Origin: Paenibacillus sp. 19GGS1-52
GTDB lineage: Bacteria > Bacillota > Bacilli > Paenibacillales > Paenibacillaceae
Length of the DNA: 64,000 bases
NCBI RefSeq assembly: GCF_022369515.1
Contig: NZ_CP059724.1
Span: 868,001 to 932,000, forward strand
Reading direction: 5' to 3'
Below, piece after piece: positions 25,578-32,700 of the stretch. The notes beneath the pieces were generated by a model. The model was not told where the DNA came from. It saw only the letters and a program-made list of their open reading frames with translations, and ran no database searches. The position numbers were made by a program, and so were the translations under genes. Every line of letters begins with the position of its first letter. Positions within the stretch are counted from its first letter, which is position 1.

Positions 25578-27494
25578 ATGGGAAGTAAAATCGCAGTGCG
25601 GGGGATGTCTATTCTGCTGGCTTTACTAATGTTGCTGACTCTGCTGCCTGCAAAGACAGTACAAGCGGCAGAAGTTGCTAAGCTCCAATTCAGTTTTAAG
25701 GTTGGCAGTACTGCGGCTACAGTAAATGGGAAAAAAATCGTGATCCAGCAGCCTTTTATAGAGAATGGAACCGTAATGGTCCCCCTTGGTGTTTTCAAAA
25801 AAGCATTTGGCAGCACAGTTTCCCTAGAAGAGGATAATGTAGTGAAAGTCATGTATGGCCCGCACACAGGGGCAATGACGATTGGCAGCTTAACCGCTTG
25901 GAAGGATGGAGTCAAGATTAAGCTGACCGCACCACCGCATATGGTTGGAGATGTGCTGATGGTGCCGCTGCGTTATGTGGCAGGAGTGCTGGGAGCGAGA
26001 ATTTCTCCAGGGAACGGTGGAGAGCTTCGGGTTACTCTTGTTCCCGCTGAGAGCGATGAAGAGACTCCAGTCGAGAATGGAATAGACAGCGATGTAGGCA
26101 AGACTCGAATAGGGAACAGCTACTTCCAATGGAACATGAATTATCCTTCTGGACTTATTGTGGGTGACAGTGGCGGAAATGAGAGTGTAGCTACTTTTAT
26201 GAGTGCGGAGAACCTTTATTATCTGGAGGTTCATGCAACGCTGCAGGAGGTTTCGGTAGAACCTGAGGAAATGCTGGAACAGCTGGTTCGTGATGCAGAG
26301 GAGGGCGGGGAAACAGTTCTTGACCGGGAGACATTCCCGCAAGGTCCCGTTCCGTATGCGCGAATTGTTAGTAAAGATACCAGTGGAGCCATATGGGAAA
26401 GCAGACAATACTACGCTGACGGGAGATTATATGAGATTTATCTGACGGATGATAAAGCCGTTAATTATAAAGATCTCGATAAATATAATGGACTACTGAA
26501 CTCCTTCCAGCCTTCTTTTGACACCAAGGATAAGAAAATTCGTGATCTTTCCACCGTAGTGAATGGCCTGCGTCCAGCCTACAATGAAGATTATGGAATT
26601 TCCCTGCAAATTCCCGCCAACTGGAGCATGGATGAACAGCATCTGCTTTTTGAAAGTAACCAGGGCAGCCAGTTAAATGTGAAGGTAACGTCAGCGCCCT
26701 CTGGTTCTACTCTGAACACCTGGTCAGAGGAACTGGGAGCTAAGACTCGCGAGAGTTTTGTCCCAACTGCTTATGCACTAAAAGGAAGCACTATGGCCGA
26801 TGTATCCGGTGTGCAGGCGCAGATCAATGAAATGCAGCTTAATTTCGGCAATGGCTGGGCAACAGAATATCAGGTGCTGCTGTTAAAGAATGGTTACCGC
26901 TATTATTTTCAATATATGACACCTGCGGGTGAGGAGGCCGATAAGGCTCGATTCGCAGATATTTTAGCTACTATTGATATTGATTTTGACCTTATTAAAA
27001 AGAACTTTGGGCGGCTGGACGTGGATGATTACACCGCACTCAAAAATAAATCAATCACCAAAATATCCAAAACCTACAGTTTCGTCGTAGATATTCCGCG
27101 TCTCTGGACCCCTTATCAGGATGCCTTTGAGATGCAGAATATAGAATATCGTTTCACCGGCGGGCGGTTCCAGATCTATGCGAACCCGGAGGGGTCCGTA
27201 GAATATGCCGTGAATCTGCTCAAGGATTACTATCAGAACAAAAACGCTGATCCCAAGGGTCCGCGAGTTGAAAGTGTAGTAGAGTCAACTTTTGCCGGTC
27301 AACCCGCTACGACCCTTATTGTGCATCAGAGCAAAAGCGGCATTCCTAGCCTTATCAAGCAAATAATTTTCAGTAAAAATGAAGTGGTCTACACGATCAC
27401 TCTTTCGCTGGATGATGCCAATGCTACTGCGGAGCAGCAAGCCATCCTCGACCAAACGCTGCAATCGTTCCGGTTTACGGGGGATGGGAGCTAA
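25578..27494 (+). CDS. Secreted stalk (copper-amine-oxidase-like) domain protein
   Basis: About 638 residues. A strong signal peptide (about 1-31, ending TVQAAEV) is followed by a copper amine oxidase-like stalk domain (about 35-145) with ENGTVMVPLGVFKK and MVPLRYVAGVLGA. A long C-terminal part (about 160-638) has what look like repeated PsbP/lipoprotein-like alpha/beta units, each with a 'FQWNMNYPSG', 'ISLQIPANWS' or 'FVVDIPRLW' type strand. ATG 25578 is preferred because AGGGGG lies 8 bases upstream and the signal peptide then starts correctly; in-frame ATGs from 25524 on overlap the protease gene. Likely co-transcribed with the protease. Function unknown. Confidence 0.8.
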   Translation: MGSKIAVRGMSILLALLMLLTLLPAKTVQAAEVAKLQFSFKVGSTAATVNGKKIVIQQPFIENGTVMVPLGVFKKAFGSTVSLEEDNVVKVMYGPHTGAMTIGSLTAWKDGVKIKLTAPPHMVGDVLMVPLRYVAGVLGARISPGNGGELRVTLVPAESDEETPVENGIDSDVGKTRIGNSYFQWNMNYPSGLIVGDSGGNESVATFMSAENLYYLEVHATLQEVSVEPEEMLEQLVRDAEEGGETVLDRETFPQGPVPYARIVSKDTSGAIWESRQYYADGRLYEIYLTDDKAVNYKDLDKYNGLLNSFQPSFDTKDKKIRDLSTVVNGLRPAYNEDYGISLQIPANWSMDEQHLLFESNQGSQLNVKVTSAPSGSTLNTWSEELGAKTRESFVPTAYALKGSTMADVSGVQAQINEMQLNFGNGWATEYQVLLLKNGYRYYFQYMTPAGEEADKARFADILATIDIDFDLIKKNFGRLDVDDYTALKNKSITKISKTYSFVVDIPRLWTPYQDAFEMQNIEYRFTGGRFQIYANPEGSVEYAVNLLKDYYQNKNADPKGPRVESVVESTFAGQPATTLIVHQSKSGIPSLIKQIIFSKNEVVYTITLSLDDANATAEQQAILDQTLQSFRFTGDGS

Positions 27495-27557
27495 GAGGCA
27501 AAACGGATGAAATACCGCAATTATTCTGCGATTGTGCATTGTCCATTGTGGTGACAA

Positions 27558-27586
27558 TTGCCGCTCTAATATTCGAATGATATAAT
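27558..27586 (+). promoter_or_regulatory. Predicted sigma-A promoter upstream of the nuclease-fold gene
   Basis: TTGCCG (27558-27563), exactly 17 bases, TATAAT (27581-27586). The predicted transcription start near 27594 falls just before the hairpin at 27599. Confidence 0.65.
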
Positions 27587-27598
27587 TTACTCAGACGA

Positions 27599-27643
27599 AG
27601 AACGTCCTTTCATGCCAAATTCGGCAGAGGGGCGTTCTTTTTT
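27599..27643 (+). terminator. Hairpin with T-run, terminator or leader attenuator
   Basis: AGAACGTCCT (27599-27608) pairs with AGGGGCGTTCT (27628-27638) apart from one mismatch or bulge, followed by TTTTTT. It could simply end the stalk-protein transcript. However, a good promoter immediately upstream would place it at the very 5' end of the next gene's transcript. Confidence 0.7.
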
Positions 27644-27676
27644 ATGGATAAAAAGGAATAAATGAGGAGGATGACT

Positions 27677-28342
27677 GTGGAATTTGAAGAGGCGCATCAA
27701 TTATTGCTGGATCGACACTTAACCCTTAGAACAGGGGAACGGAGAGGGCGTTTGCAGAGAGGACATTCGTATGCGGAAAAGCTATTTCTGCACAATGTCT
27801 GGTGGCCATTGTTCGGTAACTTCAATGATTTGCATCCGGAATATGAAGTGTACGATTGGAACCGGAAGTCGCAATTTATGGATTTTGCTTTCCTTCCGCC
27901 CTTTGGTCGCTTTGGGCTGGAGTGTGACGGGTTTCAAAGTCACATCAAGGACATGGATCGGGAGAGATTCAGTTACTCCTTAAACAGGGACACTTTTTTG
28001 GCGGGGATGGGCTGGAAAGTCATTCACTTCTCAGTCGATGATGTGCAGAACCGCCCCGAGATCTGCCGGATGCTGTTGCAGATGGTGGTTGGTCCTTCGC
28101 TGATGAGGAATAGTACTACAAATCCGGCTACTCCCATAGAGCATGAACTTATACGTCTGGCGTGGAATTTAGGGAAGTCCATCCGTCCCAAGGATGTCAT
28201 AAATCGATATGAGGTGGACTTTCGTACAGCCCGCAAGTGGCTGCAGCGCATGGTTGTTAAGGGCATGTTACGACCGATTATCAAGAATAAATATATATGT
28301 GCCTATGAACCAGTGGAAGGACTCTCCTCGAAGTTTTTTTAA
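27677..28342 (+). CDS. DUF559/Vsr-like nuclease-fold protein with C-terminal winged-helix region
   Basis: A protein of about 221 residues of no clearly named family. The N-terminal half resembles the DUF559/very-short-patch-repair endonuclease fold. It has a Glu in SYAEKLFLHNVWW, then QFMDFAFLPPFGRFGLECDG (an Asp and an E-x-D pair at the usual acidic positions), an arginine-rich helix and GWKVIHFSVDDV. The C-terminal part (about 155-215) looks like a winged helix, with RPKDVINRYEVDFRTARKWL. A DNA-binding or DNA-cutting role is suggested but not shown. GTG 27677 has GAGGAGG 6 bases before it; ATG 27662 lies upstream in the same frame with a weaker site. No restriction-system partners lie nearby. 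Confidence 0.65.
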   Translation: MEFEEAHQLLLDRHLTLRTGERRGRLQRGHSYAEKLFLHNVWWPLFGNFNDLHPEYEVYDWNRKSQFMDFAFLPPFGRFGLECDGFQSHIKDMDRERFSYSLNRDTFLAGMGWKVIHFSVDDVQNRPEICRMLLQMVVGPSLMRNSTTNPATPIEHELIRLAWNLGKSIRPKDVINRYEVDFRTARKWLQRMVVKGMLRPIIKNKYICAYEPVEGLSSKFF

Positions 28343-28425
28343 GAGGGGGAGTTAAGGATCTGAGGCAGGGGAAAAGGAAAAGGCAGAGCAGAGGGTGGCT
28401 GAGCATGATGGATGCTTCCGCAGAA

Positions 28426-28603
28426 ATCCTGTATTTTTTACAACATTCACCGTGAAAAAAGCCGTGATTCAACGTATTGTTGTACTAAATACAGGATTCC
28501 TCTCTAACGATGCCATCGGAGAATGGAAATGTTGGATTTCGTACAGTATTTAATCGTTGTAGGCAGAATATGCCTCGCAAAGCTGGATTTTATACAACAT
28601 TTT
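28426..28603. repeat. Cluster of four degenerate 22-base repeats in a 0.6 kb non-coding gap
   Basis: Copies at 28426-28447, 28476-28497 (inverted), 28531-28552 and 28581-28603 share the pattern CTG(T/G)ATTT-N2-TACA(A/G)(C/T)ATT. The first two match at 19 of 22 positions and form a long palindrome that could fold into a stem with a 28-base loop. The whole gap 28343-28969 has no convincing gene, and its remaining sequence is featureless to me. The pattern looks like a dispersed repeat family. Confidence 0.6.
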
Positions 28604-28969
28604 GAGGAAGGCTAGCTAAAAATCAGGTTACTTATAGGCTGGTTTATGAGATGCATAAGTCTGCGCTTCTAACGAGGGAGGCTAAGTGGCAACTATTCAG
28701 CGAGTGCTAAAGATATTGGGGGCATTTAGGAAACCTCAGGTGTGTGTATGCCTCTGGATTCGAAGATATACGGACATGCGATGTACGATGTTCAATGTGT
28801 AATGTGTGATGTGTACTTCTAGCAGCATATGTATACGGTTGATTGTGAATATCTCCACTTTTTCTATAAAAATGTGGTAAATACGTGGCGCGGAGGTGTG
28901 ATATTTGATACAATCAATAAGTTAAACATCTAGAAATGACCCGCCTTGCGGCGGTTTGGGAGGATATAA

Positions 28970-31492
28970 ATGAATAAGCAAGAAATACGCAGACAAGACG
29001 TGGAGCTGTTAGCTCCGGCAGGTGACTGGGAGTGCATGCGTGCAGCGGTGGCGAACGGGGCGGACGCGGTCTTTTTTGGCGTAGAGAAATTTAATGCACG
29101 GGCTAGAGCGAACAATTTCCGCTCAGACGAGTTGCCGGAAATTATGGCGTTCCTGCACAGTTATGGTGTGAAAGGGTTCCTGACCTTTAATATATTGGTG
29201 TTCGAGAATGAACTGCTTGAGGCAAAGGAACTGATTGATACCTGCGTAGATGCTGGTGTGGATGCAGTGATTGTACAGGATTTAGGTCTGGTCAAAATGA
29301 TCCGTGAAATCTCACCGGATTTCCCGATTCATGGCTCGACGCAGATGACGATTACTTCGCCGGAGGCGGTGGAGTTTACGAAGCCGTTCTCGCTGGAGCG
29401 CGTGGTGCTGGGCCGCGAGAACAATCTGAAGCAGATCCGTACGATTGGAGAGCAAGCCCGCCTGCCCATGGAAGTATTCGTGCATGGTGCGCTATGCGTC
29501 TCTTATTCGGGTCAATGTCTGACCTCAGAGATGTGGGGTGGACGTTCCGCGAACCGTGGCGAATGCGCACAAGCCTGCCGCTTGCCGTATGACCTGATGG
29601 TGGACGGAGTGATTAAGCCAATGGGCGACGTGACTTATTTGCTCTCACCTAAGGATTTGGCCGCGATTGATCTTATGCCGGAGCTGATCGAGGCGGGAGT
29701 AACCTCCTTCAAAATCGAAGGCCGGCTCAAAAGCCCGGAATATGTAGCCAACGTGGTTAGCAAATACCGCAAGGCGATCGACCGTTATTTTGACGGAGTC
29801 TGGTCAGAGCCGTCCAAAGAAGAGATGCGCGAGCTGGAGCAGAGTTTCTCCCGTGGCTTCACGCATGGCTTCTTGGACGGAACGAACAATAAAATGCTGG
29901 TGGACGGCACCTTCCCGAAAAGTCGGGGTGTCTATATGGGAACCGTTGAGCAAATTCTACGCGATGGCGTAGTCTGCCGTATTCATGCCCCACTTAAGCG
30001 GGGGGATGGTATTGTTTTTGACGCAGGCGATCCGGCGAAAAAAGAAGAAGGCGGACGCGTCTACGATCTGCGCCGTAAAGGCGTGAAGCTGGAAGGCGAA
30101 GCCGGAGAAGGTTGGATCGTAGACATCGTGGCTGGCCGCAACGATGTGGATCTGCGTCGCCTGCATGTCGGCGACCGTATCTGGAAGACAAATGACCCTG
30201 CGCTCGACAAGGCGCTGCGTCAAACGTACGAGACCGAGAAGCCGTACCGGGTCTTCCCGGTTGATATTAAGGTCGAAGGTCGCGTCGGCGAACTGCTCGC
30301 GACCTGGTGGACGGACGTGCAGAAGAACACGACCGTCCGTGTGGACTCGGAGCTTGCGCTGGAATATGCGCAAAAGCGCCCGATGGACACAGCGCTGCTG
30401 GAAGAACAATTCGGCCGCCTCGGCGGGACCGTCTTCCAGCTTGGCGCGTTGGAGTCGCACCTGGAAGGCGACGTCATTGTGCCCATGCGCGAGCTGAACA
30501 GCATCCGCCGCCGCGCGGTGGAGCTGCTTGCGGGCGAGCGCCCGAAACCTCCCGTCTACGTGAAACGGGAGGTCGAGATCTACAGCGACGCTGCCCCTAG
30601 GGGCGTCGCGGGTGTCCCGCACGGTGAAGCGGAGCTCACCGTGCTGTGCCGCAGCCTGCCGCAGGTGCAGGCTGCACTCGACGCCGGCGTGCACAGCATT
30701 TACGCCGACTTCGAATTCATCAAGCAATTCCCGGCAGCAGTCGATGCTGTGCGGGCTGCGGGTGCCAGCATTACGCTGGCGACGCCACGCATTCATATGC
30801 CGGGCGAGAATGGCTACCACGCCAATATTCTCCGCCTGCAGCCGGATGCGGTGCTCGTTCGTAACACAGGCGCGCTGTATTATTATTTGCGCAGTCGCAT
30901 GGAGCACCCGGATGTCGTTCATCCGCGCCTCATAGGCGACTTCTCACTGAACATCGCCAATCATAAGGCGGTAAGTCTGTTCCTGGAAGCAGGCTGTGAT
31001 GTGGTAACTCCATCATATGACCTGAACATCCAACAGATGGTCGATCTGCTGGGCAACAGTGATACATCACGCATGGAGATTGTCATCCACCAGCATTTGC
31101 CAATGTTCCATACAGAGCATTGCGTATACTGTACATTTATGAGTGAAGGCACAGACTTTACGAACTGTGGCCGCCCTTGCGAAGAGCAACGGGCTTCGCT
31201 GCAAGACCGAATCGGGATGGCTCATCCAGTCCGTGTAGATGAAGGCTGCCGCAACACCGTGTTCAACGCTGTTGAACAGTCGGGTGCTGAATATCTGAGC
31301 AATTTCCGCGAGCATGGAGTCTCCTCCTTCCGTGTCGAGTTTCTGGAAGAGACACCGGAGCAGGTGGCGGAAGTCATCAGTCTATATAGCCGTGCGCTGC
31401 GTGGCGAAATCTCCGGCACACAGGTATGGAAGAGTCTGAAGGCGACCAACCAACTTGGGGTTACACGCGGGCAACTGGTGAACGCCAAGTAG
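28970..31492 (+). CDS. U32 peptidase family protein (RlhA/TrhP-like, probable RNA hydroxylation enzyme)
   Basis: An 840-residue two-part U32 protein. The N-terminal U32 core starts ELLAPAGDWECMRAAVANGADAV. It carries Cys176, Cys183, Cys199 and Cys203 (ALCVSYSGQC... GECAQAC), the cysteine set associated with an iron-sulfur cluster in RlhA/TrhP proteins that hydroxylate 23S rRNA or tRNA. The middle (about 420-570) is GC-rich in DNA and may correspond to a DUF3656-like insert; the C-terminal half resembles a second U32-like barrel. Old annotations call this family 'peptidase', but RNA modification is better supported for relatives. Which RNA is modified here is unknown. Monocistronic, with a strong terminator. 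Confidence 0.85.
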   Translation: MNKQEIRRQDVELLAPAGDWECMRAAVANGADAVFFGVEKFNARARANNFRSDELPEIMAFLHSYGVKGFLTFNILVFENELLEAKELIDTCVDAGVDAVIVQDLGLVKMIREISPDFPIHGSTQMTITSPEAVEFTKPFSLERVVLGRENNLKQIRTIGEQARLPMEVFVHGALCVSYSGQCLTSEMWGGRSANRGECAQACRLPYDLMVDGVIKPMGDVTYLLSPKDLAAIDLMPELIEAGVTSFKIEGRLKSPEYVANVVSKYRKAIDRYFDGVWSEPSKEEMRELEQSFSRGFTHGFLDGTNNKMLVDGTFPKSRGVYMGTVEQILRDGVVCRIHAPLKRGDGIVFDAGDPAKKEEGGRVYDLRRKGVKLEGEAGEGWIVDIVAGRNDVDLRRLHVGDRIWKTNDPALDKALRQTYETEKPYRVFPVDIKVEGRVGELLATWWTDVQKNTTVRVDSELALEYAQKRPMDTALLEEQFGRLGGTVFQLGALESHLEGDVIVPMRELNSIRRRAVELLAGERPKPPVYVKREVEIYSDAAPRGVAGVPHGEAELTVLCRSLPQVQAALDAGVHSIYADFEFIKQFPAAVDAVRAAGASITLATPRIHMPGENGYHANILRLQPDAVLVRNTGALYYYLRSRMEHPDVVHPRLIGDFSLNIANHKAVSLFLEAGCDVVTPSYDLNIQQMVDLLGNSDTSRMEIVIHQHLPMFHTEHCVYCTFMSEGTDFTNCGRPCEEQRASLQDRIGMAHPVRVDEGCRNTVFNAVEQSGAEYLSNFREHGVSSFRVEFLEETPEQVAEVISLYSRALRGEISGTQVWKSLKATNQLGVTRGQLVNAK

Positions 31493-31511
31493 TAATGAGT
31501 TAATAGATATA

Positions 31512-31567
31512 GAGTCAGGTGGACAAGCAGGAAGTTATTCCTGCTGATTCTATCTGGCTCTTTTTTT
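31512..31567 (+). terminator. Terminator after the U32 gene
   Basis: Nested stems GAGTCAG/CTGGCTC (31512-31518, 31554-31560) and AGCAGGAA/TTCCTGCT (31526-31533, 31538-31545), followed by seven T. Confidence 0.88.
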
Positions 31568-31590
31568 GTAACCATATCTAACAATCACCC

Positions 31591-31619
31591 TGCCAAATAT
31601 CGGCTATAACTGCTATAAT
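31591..31619 (+). promoter_or_regulatory. Predicted promoter of galU
   Basis: TATAAT at 31614-31619 preceded by TGC, an extended -10, with a weak TGCCAA -35 17 bases upstream (31591-31596). Confidence 0.5.
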
Positions 31620-31684
31620 TAAAAGTAATATGCCATTATATGATATCTGAAGGGTTAAAGATCAAGTTAGAAGGAGCCTATGTC

Positions 31685-32575
31685 ATGAAAATCCGTAAAG
31701 CTATAATTCCTGCTGCCGGGCTGGGCACGCGCTTTCTGCCCGCCACCAAAGCTATGCCTAAAGAAATGCTGCCTATTGTAGATAAACCGACGATCCAATA
31801 TATTGTCGAAGAAGCGGTTGCTTCCGGAATTGAGGATATCATTATCGTAACAGGCAAGGGCAAACGAGCGATTGAAGACCATTTCGATACCTCCTTTGAG
31901 CTAGAGTTTGGTTTGGCGGAGAAGCAGAAGTGGGAGCTGCTTGAATCTGTCCGCAAATCGTCTGAAATGGCCGACATTCATTATATTCGCCAAAAAGAAC
32001 CACGAGGCCTCGGACATGCGATCTGGTGCGCGCGCAAATTCATCGGCAATGAACCTTTTGCAGTACTGCTTGGCGATGATATTGTTGAAGCAGAAACGCC
32101 TTGTCTGAAGCAGATGATTGATATTTACGACCAATACAAATCTTCAATAGTCGGTGTTCAACCTGTACCTTGGGAAGAAGTGTCACGCTACGGTGTCGTA
32201 GACGGCACACTGTTGGCTGACCGTGTCTACAAGGCCAATCGGCTCGTGGAGAAACCGAAGAGAGAAGATGCGCCTTCCAATCTGGCCATATTGGGCCGCT
32301 ACATATTGACTCCGCGCATCTTTGATCTACTCGGTGAGCAGCAGGTGGGAGTGGGCGGAGAAATTCAACTCACAGACGCCATAGCCCGCCTAAGCGAAGT
32401 AGAGCGAATTATTGCTTATGATTTCGTGGGTCAGCGTCATGATGTCGGCGAGAAAATGGGCTTCATCCAGACCAGCATTCATTACGCGCTTCAGCGTGAG
32501 GAGCTTAGAGATGGCTTGCTCCGTTATCTTAAAGAGGTCATTGACAGCGAAGCGGAGAAGGCTATTAACCAATAA
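31685..32575 (+). CDS. galU: UTP-glucose-1-phosphate uridylyltransferase
   Basis: A 296-residue nucleotidyltransferase making UDP-glucose from UTP and glucose-1-phosphate, a precursor for cell-envelope glycans. Signatures are [48 protein letters not shown] and [15 protein letters not shown] 31685 is chosen because AAGGAG lies 8 bases upstream; an upstream ATG in frame at 31640 has no site. It is the first gene of the surface-glycan region, with its own promoter and terminator. Confidence 0.95.
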   Translation: MKIRKAIIPAAGLGTRFLPATKAMPKEMLPIVDKPTIQYIVEEAVASGIEDIIIVTGKGKRAIEDHFDTSFELEFGLAEKQKWELLESVRKSSEMADIHYIRQKEPRGLGHAIWCARKFIGNEPFAVLLGDDIVEAETPCLKQMIDIYDQYKSSIVGVQPVPWEEVSRYGVVDGTLLADRVYKANRLVEKPKREDAPSNLAILGRYILTPRIFDLLGEQQVGVGGEIQLTDAIARLSEVERIIAYDFVGQRHDVGEKMGFIQTSIHYALQREELRDGLLRYLKEVIDSEAEKAINQ

Positions 32576-32594
32576 TACTTGTACCCAGAAACCT

Positions 32595-32637
32595 AAAAAT
32601 AGCGACTCCCTGTGATGAACAGAGAGTCGCTATTTTT
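32595..32637. terminator. Bidirectional terminator between galU and the ligase gene
   Basis: AAAAATAGCGACTC (32595-32608) pairs with GAGTCGCTATTTTT (32624-32637), giving T runs on both strands between convergent genes. Confidence 0.88.
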
Positions 32638-32700
32638 TAATGTGAGACCTTCATATAGACCACTGTTAGCTTGAGGTACTGTCAATGGCTTATAGAAGTC

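Noticed and set aside
28426..28603. CRISPR array
   Set aside because: The four repeats are degenerate, one is inverted, spacing is irregular and there are no cas genes.
29957..30922. Long minus-strand open frame (321 codons) inside the U32-family gene
   Set aside because: It lies in the GC-rich part of a well-supported plus-strand gene, where stop codons are rare by composition; it has an arginine/alanine/histidine-rich shadow composition and no motif.
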